A stretch of 64,000 bases of DNA from Lucifuga dentata (Eukaryota > Chordata > Actinopteri > Ophidiiformes > Bythitidae): contig VXCM01003142.1 in the NCBI GenBank assembly GCA_014773175.1, positions 1 through 64,000 of the forward strand. Reading direction: 5' to 3'. Both the position numbers and the translations under genes were made by a program. Of this stretch, positions 50,131-61,246 are shown one piece after another. The notes beneath the pieces were generated by a model that was given only the letters and a program-made list of their open reading frames with translations, had not been told where the DNA came from and searched no databases. Numbering within the stretch: position 1 is the first letter of the stretch; each line of letters starts with the position of its first letter.

Positions 50131-50499
50131 TTTGCAGATTAAGAGAAGATGTGATCAAAATCACAAAATGTTGCTGTTATTGGATAAAAAGCTTATGTCT
50201 TTGCTTTGTTTTAGCTTTGTGGGACAATGTGTTTTGGACATTATCTATAAAGTTCAGAAAGTTAAGTGGAGAGAGAATTTACTCAAGTGTAAAAGAGGAT
50301 ATAATCCTTCAGCTGACTTGAAAACGAACATCCCCAACGCCAGATACACATATGTAATATATGCTTTTATATCTTTTTGTTCAGACAAACTGCAGTTTTC
50401 TCTTCGTTTGTCTCAGTCAGAATTCTCTCTCCTGTTAATAAACACTGCAGCAACAGTAAATCAGTAAATCTTCAAGATGGAACTGTTTCACTAAAGTTT

Positions 50500-51010
50500 T
50501 ATGCTGCGTTCGAGCTACCTCGGAACTTGGATTTTTCTGACCCCCTACTGGGAAAAGTGCGTTGGAACGGCATTCGGAGCTCCAACTGGGAAACTGGGAA
50601 ACCCTGACTTCACAGTGCCCATGGAAGCAAGCTTTGTGAATGGAAATAATCTGCTAACAGCCGAATAAAGTATTTTTTCTTGCGTGAAATTGAAATAAAT
50701 ATATTGCCAAGTTAACTATCTATAGTGTATAATAACTGTTTGCCATTGATACGTAGGCTAAGTGTAACTAATTTCACAACATTTACTTCTGTGCACAAAT
50801 GTTTAATACCCACTGTGATTAATATCATTGTAAAACAACACAACCAAACAGTCCTTTAATCTAACTTTAATTAGCATTTTTTTTAGCAAGTTGTTAGTGA
50901 GTTTATTTAATCAGCCATGCATTTACATTTGACTGGAACGGTTTGAGGTCAGAAGTTGCAAAGTCCAACTGAGAAATTCCAACTTCCCATTGTAACTGGA
51001 ACACAGCATA
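50500..51010. mobile_element. MITE family 4, full copy (TATGCTGCGTTC termini)
   Basis: It starts TATGCTGCGTTCGAGCTACC and ends GTAACTGGAACACAGCATA, which are imperfect inverted ends. Inside are ACTGGGAAA blocks, GACTTCACAG and the shared AATAAAGTATTTTTTCTTG. No coding frame. Confidence 0.65.
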
Positions 51011-51430
51011 ATACTGCCTTTGAGCTACCTCAGAAGTTGGATTTATCCGACATCCGACTTGGAAAAATGTGTTGGAACGACATTTGAAGTCGGAGCTCCG
51101 ACTGGGAAACTCGGACCAAAATGATCTACTCTGACTTCACGAGTATGACGTCACTCAACATGGCAGCGCCCGTTGAAATGAGCTTTGTGAATGGAAATGA
51201 TCAGCTAACAGGCGAATAAAGTATTTTTTCTTGTGTGATGTTGAAATAAAAAGGTCAAAATATGTCACCAAGTTAAGTATCTATAGTGCATAATAATATA
51301 ATATATAATGTAATAACTAACACTAACCCTAACTTACATTTGGATGGAATGGTTTGAGGTTGGAAGTCGGAACTTCCGACTGGGAAAAATCGTATCAGAC
51401 ACATGGATTTCACATGATGTTGGTGGTATC
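51011..51430. mobile_element. MITE family 4, second tandem copy
   Basis: Directly after the first copy the sequence restarts with TGCCTTTGAGCTACCTCAGA and repeats the same order (GACTGGGAAACTCGG, GACGTCACTCAACATGGC, GAATAAAGTATTTTTTCTTG) at moderate divergence, so two copies lie head to tail. Confidence 0.65.
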
Positions 51431-51527
51431 ACAAAAAAAAAAAAAAAAAAAAAAACAATTCCAGGCACTGTGTAGATCTTTTGGCAAAAAAGCCTATATT
51501 TTTTCTAATGGGCTTACAGCATTTTAA

Positions 51528-51555
51528 AACAATAAACAGCATGCTGTTTATTGTT
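51528..51555. repeat. 28-bp perfect palindrome
   Basis: AACAATAAACAGCA is followed without spacer by its exact reverse complement; centre GCATGC. Confidence 0.85.
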
Positions 51556-52364
51556 CAAATTCAACTCTTCAACTCCTTTTAAGAACCTGTGCGCTAAATC
51601 ACAGCCTGAGACCCTCCGGCAGAGGGTCCAGAGTCCAGGCTGAAGATGAAGGGGGGATTTTCCAGGGAGCTGACCTTCTCAGCAAAGATACTGCAGCAGT
51701 ACCGCAGATCAGGCTTCATCTTCATTCTCTTACTTTAAATCACCCAAAGACAAACTAGATTTCGCTTCACTCCTGCATTTAGACTGAAGGCTTTTTCTCG
51801 TTTTATTGTGTGTTTATACAGCCAGAGGTGCAGCCACTGGTGCTCTATTTGATTTTATTTTTTTACCAGTTTGGGTAGTTTGTCTCTACAGATAAAACTC
51901 CATGCTGGTGAAAGCGTCTCGAGCGGCCTCTCACCTCCTTTCAGGCTTTCTGCAGACGTACTTGGCTCTGTCTCAGCACTAACAGGCTTTATGTCTTTGT
52001 ATCTCCAGCAACTCTCAACGCCTGATGCTGCTCTGTGAAGCAGTTTGAACTTTGTGCTTTTACATAAGGTTAATTAATATTTATGGTAAAGTCTGCTTTT
52101 GGCTGCTTCATACATAAAACACTTAAATTGGTTTCTTTAACTCACAGAGTTCATAAAAGCTCTCGTGAAGTGGGTTTTGGTTGATTCACAAACTATAAAT
52201 TAACGCATTGTGCTGCTGTGAATCTATTTCAATATCCTGAGAGAAAAGGGGAGATTATATGAGATTTACCCAGCTCTAATAAACAAATACAGCACATGCA
52301 CACACACACCCACATGGGTGAAAAATAATGCTCAGTACATTATCTCTTTCCGCTTGTAGGAGAT

Positions 52365-52985
52365 GAAAAGTAACTTTTTCTCAAGTGTAATACTTGGGTA
52401 CAATGTTGAAGTACTTGCTATTTCTACTGCAGTACATTTCAGAAGGAATTATGCACTTTTTTGTTACCCCACTTATTTGACTAATACTTTGCATATTAAG
52501 ACTTTGAATTTAACATGAGATAAATTTGTTGGGTAAAAGTCTTGTATCTGATCTTTGTTTCAGGTCAATAGTACAGTTAGAAGTTACTCTAATGTAGAGT
52601 AATCTTTAACATGAAAATCCCCCAAATTTTAGATGTTTTTGTTTCCACCTGACATGTCTGATGATAAACCTTTATCTATTTTAAGGTGAAAGACTTTATA
52701 TTTCCAATCTGACGGATTAAAAAAAATCATTTAATTCCCAGATTTTCATTATATGCATCACATAAATGTTAACGCATCAATAATTTATCACTGACAGGAA
52801 CCATTCTTCAGCGTCAGTGCTTGTAGTTTGAATACTTTAGTTTGTTTTATTGCTAATACTAAATTACTTTTGCTTATAAGTCAAATTTTAAATAGTCTTT
52901 TTTTTTTTTTTTTTNTTTTTTTTTTTTTTTTTTAACTTGTAATGGAGTATTTTCCATTAACTGAATACTTCTTCCATCACAGCCC
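52365..52985. mobile_element. ACTCAAGTA-type hAT family, near full-length diverged copy
   Basis: The left part has AAAAGTAACTTTTTCTCAAG, GGGTACAATGTTGAAGTACT and CAGTACATTTCAGAAGG. The right part has TTGTAATGGAGTATTTTCC and GAATACTTCTTCCATCACA. Order and spacing fit the fish repeat. A T-tract with N52915 lies near the right end. Confidence 0.6.
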
Positions 52986-53460
52986 GGCCAGATGAGTATT
53001 GAACATTTCTAAAACAAACCTAATACTGATAGGTACAAAAATATTGATCCAGCATTGAATATTATTCAGCTAAATTTGAGCCATTTGTAATATTATAGTA
53101 TATAATCTATGGTTTCATTTTGAGGCACATCGGACTGCTGATAAGTCAAGAAAAAGAAATAAAAGGCTTTTTGGACTGGGTATTTATTTGGGCTATAACT
53201 CTGAAAGGCAGCAATAAATATATTAAAAAAAAAAAAAAAAGGAAAGATGCAAAAGCGTTATCATAGTGGCTTTTTAGATCCATTTCAGTATTGGATCAAA
53301 GCCTGAAAATATATATTCAAAAAGTGTAAGTGATGCTGCTTTAATAGTGACTCTGTTGCTGTGGAATGTGGTTATATGTACAACTCACGTTGCATTCAGG
53401 TGATATTTTCCACCTCATATTTTTATGCAGCAGAGTCAAAGGATTACAAGTAAGTCTGTA

Positions 53461-53510
53461 ATGTAAGTCTGAGCGTGGATTCACGTACTAATCCACGCTC
53501 AGACTTACAT
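53461..53510. repeat. Perfect 21-bp inverted repeat, 8-nt loop, upstream of ST6GALNAC5
   Basis: The arm at 53461-53481 (ATGTAAGTCTGAGCGTGGAT then T) is exactly inverted at 53490-53510, with CACGTACT between them. It lies about 300 bp upstream of the start codon, at the edge of the GC-rich promoter block. Confidence 0.9.
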
Positions 53511-53514
53511 CATA

Positions 53515-53812
53515 CATCACTCAGCAAGAAACCAGCGTTAAACAAAGCGGCATTATCTTCCTCTGGCAGGTAGCGGCTTTAATTAACCGCGCCGCTTCTT
53601 CCTCCGCGCTCCTCCTCCTCTAACTCGGAGGGCTTTAGGACCCTGCAGCGGTGAACATCTGGTCTCCTCTGGATGAAACGCGCTGGGCTCCAGGCAGGAG
53701 CAGCCAGTCTGGAACAGCACGGACCGGCTCAAGTGGATCCGGGATGCGAGCGGATGATGCTGGATCATGACAGAAAGTGGAGAGCTGCAGGAATAAGACA
53801 GCGCGCCGCAAA
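53515..53812 (+). promoter_or_regulatory. ST6GALNAC5: ST6GALNAC5 core promoter / 5' UTR region
   Basis: GC- and CpG-enriched against AT-rich surroundings (ACCGCGCCGCTTCTTCCTCC, CTCCGCGCTCC, GACAGCGCGCCGC) and immediately before the start codon. No TATA box is evident, so a dispersed CpG-type promoter is likely. The exact start site cannot be read from sequence. It carries several upstream ATGs, including the overlapping upstream ORF listed separately. Confidence 0.55.
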
Positions 53813-53816
53813 ATGA
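53673..53816 (+). promoter_or_regulatory. ST6GALNAC5: Upstream ORF overlapping the ST6GALNAC5 start (ATGA)
   Basis: A 47-codon frame from ATG 53673 ends in TGA 53814-53816, which overlaps the main ATG 53813-53815. The peptide begins MKRAGLQAGAASLEQ and is Ala/Arg-rich with no known domain. Its start context is weak (T at -3), while the main start has A at -3, so scanning past it is plausible. Two shorter upstream ORFs (53744-53770 and 53767-53796) lie inside it. Whether it is in the mRNA depends on the transcription start. Confidence 0.55.
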
Positions 53817-53827
53817 AGACACCTATG
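53813..53827 (+). CDS. ST6GALNAC5: ST6GALNAC5 first coding exon (MKTPM)
   Basis: ATGAAGACACCTATG codes for MKTPM and is followed by the donor GTAAAG. A five-residue MKTxM start spliced to an RHG exon matches the known N terminus of ST6GALNAC5. The five codons give the short cytoplasmic tail of a type II Golgi protein. The start is supported by homology to the known N terminus and by the phase-0 joint with the exon at 55357. Confidence 0.85.
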
Positions 53828-54408
53828 GTAAAGATTTCTGCCGTGTAGCCCACAGGCAACTGTTTCTACTGTATTAGTAATGAAGCGTTGTTCTGTGAAG
53901 TGCGCCGCTGTGTGTGTGTGTGTGTGGGATCTAAAGATTAGGATCTGAACAACGAGCATCCAGCTGTTGTCACTAAAAGCTCTGCCAGGCTTATAGTGAG
54001 CATCACAGCGCGCTGGGATCATGTTTAATCCACATTTTAAAAGTCTATTTACTGCTCGGATGTTTTGAATGGCGCTTCAATCTAGACAATCTGATCATTT
54101 CTTATCAAAATAACTAAATAAGTAAACGACTAAAATGATTCTGGCAGTGCGATGTGCAAAGAAAGCAAAAAGTGCAACGGGGTGCTTATCCACCTGTAAC
54201 TTATTATGGATTTATAAGTGCGGAAACTCAGCCTGATCCCCTCCTGACTCGTAAAGTCGGGAAAGTAATAAATGAATGAATGAATATGAAATTATAGCTT
54301 TAAATTTACAGGCGTCCTCTGGGTATGACGAGGCGTGGCACTTCAACTCTACTCATCCAGATGTACGGATTTTTGGAGCTTTATTATGCATGGATGGAAA
54401 CCTTAAAC

Positions 54409-54449
<41 letters not shown>

Positions 54450-55356
54450 GTAAACCAGCTCAGGACCTATGGCACAGTTTGTGTAGCATGAAAACTTAAT
54501 GATGAATAATTACCTTTAATTAACTTTAATAATGAATACTTTGGTGACCTAATTTTGATTTCTTATGAATATTCTAATACTGTATTTGTTACTCATTATT
54601 AATCTTGTACTCTGAAACTAAGTGGATAATGTGATATTAGTAGCAGGATTTATTATCTAAACTCACAGACCTGACAGTGGAGAGATTACAGTCATACTCC
54701 ACCCAAAATCTATAAATACAATATATGTTCAGTATCAAACACTGTAAAAAGTTTAAAGTTTTATTGATGGACAAGTTTGGATTCATGTTGGTTACACTGG
54801 ATTCCAACGCTAACTCTAAGCTCTAGATAGCGTTGTTCTGTCCCTCAGTAACAATAACTTACTATCAAATTCTAAAATATATAAAATAAAATTCAAATGT
54901 CAATTTTTTTTTTTTTTTTTTTTTGCTGGCTAAGCTTTCACCCTTCTTGCTTGGACTTTATATGAAGTGAACATTACCATCAATGTTCCCATAAAAGCTT
55001 GTAATTTTCCAAAACTAATGCATGTAGTTGCGCTAAAGCTCAACATTTACACATGCAGAATTAAATCCTTTTAATTTAGCAAAATGTGAGGAGGGAGAAC
55101 AATATGTTCTTGGAAAACAACACTAAAGTAATGCTGTTCAACACAAAGTACATATTTAACAAGAATAAACTCATTTTGCTAAATTGTGAAACTTTTTATT
55201 ACCATTTTGCAGGCCAAGCCTACAGGAAGTGAGTGAGTGACAACCACAATCTTTGAGTTTTAGGTGGAATAGCCCTTTAAGCCTTCAGCTACTGCATGTA
55301 CTTGATTCATTCCAACAGGACTAATTTGTCAGTGTGTGTTTGTGTCTTTGTGGCAG
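53828..55356 (+). other. ST6GALNAC5: ST6GALNAC5 intron 1
   Basis: A 1529-bp phase-0 intron, GTAAAG to TTTGTGGCAG. It contains a (GT)n tract at 53909-53927, a 34-bp A-run near 54412-54445 and a 20-bp T-run near 54905-54924. No other element recognised. Confidence 0.85.
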
Positions 55357-55563
55357 CGCCATGGGGTAGCCGTGTTTCTAGTCATTCTCCTGTGCGCCAG
55401 CTTGTTCCTCGTGTACAATGGTAGCTTCAACAGCACATCCAGGGACGCAAACGACACACACATCCAACACCAACAGCTGCGGAGGCCCACCGAAGCCTCC
55501 ATCAAGGTGGCCAAGCCTCACCCGCCAGCGCTCCAGGGATACAGCGGCATCATCGACCATAAG
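55357..55563 (+). CDS. ST6GALNAC5: ST6GALNAC5 second coding exon (signal anchor and stem)
   Basis: 69 codons between the acceptor GTGGCAG and the donor AAG|GTAAAC. It starts RHGVAVFLVILLCASLFLVY: with MKTPM this gives a cytoplasmic tail of about 8 residues and one transmembrane signal anchor (residues about 9-25), the type II layout of Golgi sialyltransferases. The stem follows, with three N-glycosylation sequons (NGS, NST, NDT at residues 26, 30 and 37). The exon ends QGYSGIIDHK, the point where the family's catalytic domain exon begins. The enzyme (GD1alpha synthase, alpha-2,6 to GalNAc) is enriched in brain in mammals. No catalytic motif lies in the window. The frame runs on past 55563 to a stop at 55728, but that part is intron with a GT repeat. 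Confidence 0.93.
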
Positions 55564-55577
55564 GTAAACAGATGTGG

Positions 55578-55606
55578 CTGTGTGTGTGTGTGTGTGTGTG
55601 CGCGCG
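55578..55606. repeat. (GT)n microsatellite just inside intron 2
   Basis: A GT run ending GCGCGCGC about 15 bp after the splice donor. Confidence 0.9.
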
Positions 55607-56803
55607 CAGGGATGGACGGACAAATGACTTCAAATGTGAGGCTAATGCACTGCAAAGTAGACGCCGCCGAGTCTTTGAAAGCAATGGCAGTTGTATTTTC
55701 TGTCATTATAAACACATTTGCTGACTGAGTTTGTATTAGTGCATTTTCTCTCCTTCTCTCTGACACATATGCACGCACGCACACACACACAAAACACACA
55801 CACTCTGAAATGAAACAGCAGGATTGTGCCTTTGGAATACAATGCCTGTTGCTGAGGTTCTACAGACCCAGGCACAGCATAATACACACTTTTCTGAAAA
55901 TTTGTAGTAAAGTGAAAATAATGCTGCAGAAATCTCCAACTAAAAATGAACAAAGTATATAGTGGAATTTAATAAAATATTCTTTTATAGAGTAAAACAA
56001 TGTGCCAGTGGGGTATGAGCATGACATAGTAAGATTTCTTGAAACTAGGATAAAAATGTAGCCCAAGAATAGCATCTGACCTTGAAATTTACTGTAAGAA
56101 ATAAGCGAGAAATCTAAGCTACAAAACTACATGAATCCAAGTTAAAGGTGCTTGAAACTAGATTGTTTTCTTCCACTCATTTTAGAACTTAACGTGTTAA
56201 AACTGGGCTACATATTTTTATTTGGGAAAGTCTTGGATTTCTGCCAGAACAAAAAATGGTGCCAGTAGGCATTTTTGTGATAGACGGAACAAGTATGAAG
56301 GTTAAGCCATAATAGATCACATAGAAATCAATAGTGGAAGAATTTTCTATATTTACGTGTCAATGAAGTTCCATTTTTCTTGATCCTATGGAAATGATCT
56401 AATATTTGTCTCAATTCTACATGGCATTCATTTGTCAAAACAAGCTGATTTCTTTGAAACAGGCTGATATTATCTGTCTGTACTGGCACATCTTTTAAGA
56501 AAAATCAGACCTTCAGGACTCGATAACAGACAAATTCACCTATTAAGAATTCCTAAAATTAGTCAGATTCTAAGCAATGTAATCTAAGCAAAACCATTTT
56601 CTCACAGTAGATATAGATATTAATATACCAACCTTCAAATCCACTTTCAGACTTTTTTCTAGTCAGTTGTGTGAAAAATCAGACTGAGTAACTTTGTAAG
56701 AGAAATCAAGACCAATCATTTTTCTTATAAGCTATTTTATAATCTAGTGTACAGGTGCTTAGTAATATCATTTTCTTTGAAAAAGAATAAGTATTAAATC
56801 ATC

Positions 56804-57209
56804 TTAAAGGTGACATATTATGCTTTTCATGATTATAGTATAATATATTTGGGAGCATACAATGAACATTATCAAAATTAGAGCAAAACCAAGTCAAATC
56901 AATAGGTCTTAAACTGTGCTGAAATAATCATTTTGGATCAGTCTTCTACTTTTGCAACATGTTTACATCATCATGTAACATGTTTGAATTTACATGCCAA
57001 CACACCTGGTTAGACATAGCCACAAAGAACAAGGCCAATCAGAACAGAGAGGGCTTTTTGGGAGGTGGGCCTTAAAGAGACAGTACCTAAAACGGCCTGT
57101 TTTCACTCAGTGTGCACATGCGGTTTTTGTACATTAAAGCATTGCCAAAGTTTCAAAACAGAACCCAAAATGAAAATAAGAACAAGAAAATCTGTAAATG
57201 TCCCCTTAA
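56804..57209. mobile_element. MITE family 2, full copy, TTAA-flanked (piggyBac-like)
   Basis: Begins TTAAAGGTGACATATTATGC and ends TGTCCCCTTAA. TTAA at both ends and the (A)GG(T/G)GACA terminal inversion suit a piggyBac-type MITE. Interior blocks include CAACATGTTTACATCATC, CTGGTTAGACATAGCC and CTTAAAGAGACAGTACC. No transposase. Confidence 0.7.
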
Positions 57210-58239
57210 AATACGATTTTTTTAGCCTTTCTTGAGTTTCTGGTTTTTGAGTTTAGGTATGAAAAAGTACAGAAAAGTTGTCTTAGGACTGGAAATGTAT
57301 AGTACCAACGGTGGTTCTACATCTATAACCATGTAATAAAGTACTAAAAATATAACGCTCTTTCTCTCTCGCACACACACCTTTCTTCCTGCCTAATGAC
57401 CAGCAGTCATCTATCTGCTCTGCTCTTTAGAGAGCCCCCCTCCTGTCATTTATCACAATTTTCTCCAGCACAGTGTAGCACCGCACTCAATACCCACCTG
57501 TCATTACTAATAACAGCTTAGGGCACAAATGAAATCCTTGGCTGCATTCTTACACTCTAATTGATAAGCCCAGGAGACCTTCGGCTTGCTTGAACCCTGA
57601 CGTCACCGTAGGGGTGTACTGACTTCCACCTATTTACCAAGCCAGAGGAGAACAATCAATGTGAGTACTGGAGCTAAGGCGCTGCAAGGAAAGCAGACCT
57701 AATCACCTCGTAAGTTATTTTTAGGCAACACACGAGACAATTTGGTTGATGGGTTGTTGGGTGGCGTGCAAGGTTCTGGCTGGGTTCTGGGGTGGCCTGA
57801 ATCATTGACCCCACTGATGGAAGCGATCATTGGTATTGAGATGTTTAAGATTTAAAGATGGAAAGCACTGGATGCCTGTAATGTCAGGCCTAATCAGTCC
57901 TGCTGTTGCTGTTTCAAAGGAAAGAATGTATTAGCTGCTAAAACCATGCCAGGTGATGTCATAGGTTAATTTACATATGAGTTATTTGACAGCCACTGCC
58001 TCATTCTTACAGGCTTTGGATGTGTGCAGATGCTGTATTTGTTAATAACATGAGTCAGATGTACAGATTTAGGAGTTGATCATCATCTAAGGAATTGTAG
58101 AAACGTTGCTTTTCTCTTCACCTGTGTTTTTTGCTGATCATCCAGCTCTATATACTGTATAATGAATGAACTTTGACATTCAAAGTGTATTAGCTGCTAT
58201 GTTTATGTAGCTGGGTGTTGGTACTCAGGGTAAGTTAAG

Positions 58240-58832
58240 CAGTACTGGCCCATACTGGCCATTTTGCATGTTTGAGCCTAATATATTAAATTTTCATACA
58301 CGTTTTCACGTTACGTTACTGACAATCATTTCCCAAAGGATAAAACCATATTTCAGCTTTCTTGATATTTTGCAAAATCTCTTAATCTTTCAAAATCAAA
58401 TATTCAAGCGACACACCCACCTTAAAAATCCATGTTTCACCTGCTAATAGTTATGCAAAATTATGAAGTCACAGTCGTTTGAATTTTTCGACAAAGGCAG
58501 GTCTTCTTTTGGGACTATATTCCCCAGTGGAGGCATACATTCTCCACGCTTTTTATTGCACTTAAACGCTAAAATTACAAAACTTCAAAAAAACCTGAAT
58601 ACCTGAATCTTGTTCATGATGATGGATTACCTATCCCAAGAATGTTTCAAGTATCAACAAGTTGATTTTAATAGCGTACCAGAATGAACTGAAACCAATG
58701 GCGGTCTGGAAGGTAGGAAAAATATTTTTAATTCACTGTTCCAGCTTTGGGAATTGATTGTCAGTAATGTTATGTGCACAAAAATTGAATATATTTGGCT
58801 CAAATGTGCAAAATGGCTGATATGGTCCTTTA
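58240..58832. mobile_element. TTAA-type MITE family 1, copy E
   Basis: The left terminus is eroded (ACTGGCCCATACTGGCCATT); the right ends GATATGGTCCTTTAA. Same orientation and interior as copy D (TCTTTTGGGACTATATTCCC, GATGATGGATTACCTATCCC). Confidence 0.75.
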
Positions 58833-61212
58833 AGATGATATACTGAAAGATGTCGATGGACATGCATTCACCTCCATTTTCACTTCCAGATGATTTGTTT
58901 TAGATAACTGGATTTAGGATTTCTTTACAACTTATATAATTGTCTGATTGCTCATTTTACCTGCTCTACTGGCCTCCAATAACATCTCCCCAGTCTGTAG
59001 CAATCAGTTGCTGAGTAAAGTGATGCATGATGGCCAAAACTATGAAAATAAAACCCCAGCTTTAAAAAAAAAAAAAAAAGTAAGACGTTGTAGCATGGAG
59101 GGCTAAATATGCTGCTAAGTGTTGTTTGTATCTTCTGGATGGTATTTTTAGTTCACATGGCCGTGGTGCTGACGCATTTATTGTTTTGTTGCGCACCTGC
59201 AGCATTTGCAGTGAGTTGCACATTTTTTCTGTGTTCCCTCCGCCCTGATTCATGCCGTTATATGATCACTTTATGTGGTTGGCCTGGTGGTAGTTGTTTC
59301 AATTTAGTGCTGGTTCATGGAAGCCAGAGTGAAGGTCCCTCTGCACCCTGCATAACACAGCTGCCGCTCCAAGCATAAATTAAGCTGAAGAGTCCTCAGG
59401 GTTTCAGTCAAACAGCACATTGATTTCACTGATCAGCACCTCAGGCGGAGAGGAGCTAATCAGTGAGGTTTCAGCTGTTGGTCTGAAATCCCACAGACTC
59501 TCAACCCTCCATGGCACGTGGGAGAGACGCCTGAATCTCATGGAAGTCTGGCATGTGGCTCATGAACAAGTTCTGGGACAGGAAATGGAGAAAAGGTGTT
59601 GCACACTAATGGCCTTAACATAAAAACACTTCAATGTCTGATCTTTCCACAAGACATTTCTTCAGGGATACAAAATCATAGTTTTGCACAGTTAGGTAAG
59701 GAAGTTGGATGAATGTTGAACACAAACCTTGAAAACGCTGCTTTTTTCCCCAAAGAAGCGTATGATTCAGATTAATGTCTGTATCAAGGCTAAGAGTGTG
59801 GGACTCCTTTTCTCCGTCGATTATCTGCTCTCTAGTCACAGGTGCACATTCCTCACTCACTTATTTGTCATCTGTTATGGAACGGAACGTTTAAATCCTG
59901 CTAATATTTGTCCAGAGTCGCAGTCAGAATGGCCAACGCTGTTTGGCTTCTGATCTATGTGACTGAATCAGAATTATTGCACAGTCATGACAAGCGGCTC
60001 TCTCAGCGGTTGACTGGGATGCAGATAAATAAGAAACGAGTCAGTTGCATTTTAAGAAAGTTGATGGGACACAGAAGCATTTTTTTTTTCTGACCGCCTG
60101 AAATGTCAATATTCAGTCAGGCATGTTTTTGATTCGATGAGGATTTGTCTGTGATGCGCCAGTAAACCCAGATATGGATGACAATTGATTTTCCCCTGAG
60201 ACCGAAGCAGTGAAGCTTTAAACCGGCAATTTATTTTCTCTCTTGGCAGTAAACTTATTGACATTTGGGTGACAACGGACATCAATTAGGACCATGGCTT
60301 CACTAAACACCATTTATGTTGCATCAAACCTGCTATTATGTCTCCCTTTATAGCAGCTTTCAGCCACTGCGAGCCGCATTCAATACATGATATGAATGCA
60401 CTTTGCGGCCGCGCATAATGTAGTTCAACCTTCAAACGCTCTGAAAATGTGCATTTAAAGTTGCAGTCAGTTTTTCAAGCCTTTTTGCTGCTACTCTGCA
60501 TACTGAAGAGGGAAAACGCTGTTGGCTTTGCTTTGCATTTGAACTTTTACGTGGATGAATGAAGATGTTTGGAAAAAAAAAATCCACTGACATGACAGGA
60601 ACATTTTTAGTTGCTGACCTTTCTGTCGTATTGGTCTTTCCAAAAATAAAAATAAAAAAAATCAGCTGGCTGGCAGGTTCAGAGTCATTTCACCTTTAAC
60701 CCTGTATTTTCTACCAGATTATTAAACTCAAAACCCCCCCAAAAAAGTTTGAAATCACATCTACACACATCTGGCCAGGACACTAAACACTCACCTAAAC
60801 AATGAAAATAATTTGCTCCTATTGGTTAAAGACTTCAAAGGGACATTAAGATTTTATCTCAACACCAATTAAAAGATCTCTTAAATGCTTTCCAGCACTT
60901 TTTTTAATTTAAGTCTGCAGCATTGATTGGCCTGGACGTGCTGCAAAGGAGATGGATAAGATAAGAAAGAAACTTCGGAAGTAGATGAAAAGTGAAAGAA
61001 ACTTTGGAAGTATAAGGGCAAAGAGGACAAGAGAAGAGAAAGACAGAGGGAAATGGTAAGGCTGGAGAGAATGATATAAGAGAATAGGACCTGGGAAAGG
61101 GTTCAGCCTGAGAGGATGAAGCAGGCAGAAACTGACATGAGAGAAAAGACAGAAAGAGTGAAATCTCAAGGGATTTTCTTTCTTCTTGCTCTATGCTTTG
61201 TTTGATTTTGTC

Positions 61213-61246
61213 AGGAGGAGGAGGAGGAGGAGGAGGAGGAGGAGGA
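61213..61246. repeat. (GGA)n microsatellite
   Basis: About 11 GGA units. The Arg- or Pro-repeat frames across it are not genes. Confidence 0.95.

Noticed and set aside
55564..55728. Read-through of ST6GALNAC5 exon 2 into VNRCGCVCVCV
   Set aside because: A GTAAAC donor directly follows the DHK codons, where the family splices, and the extension is a GT repeat.
59109..59378. 89-codon frame with hydrophobic N terminus
   Set aside because: Signal-peptide-like only by composition; no domain, no exon borders, within intron 2 of ST6GALNAC5.
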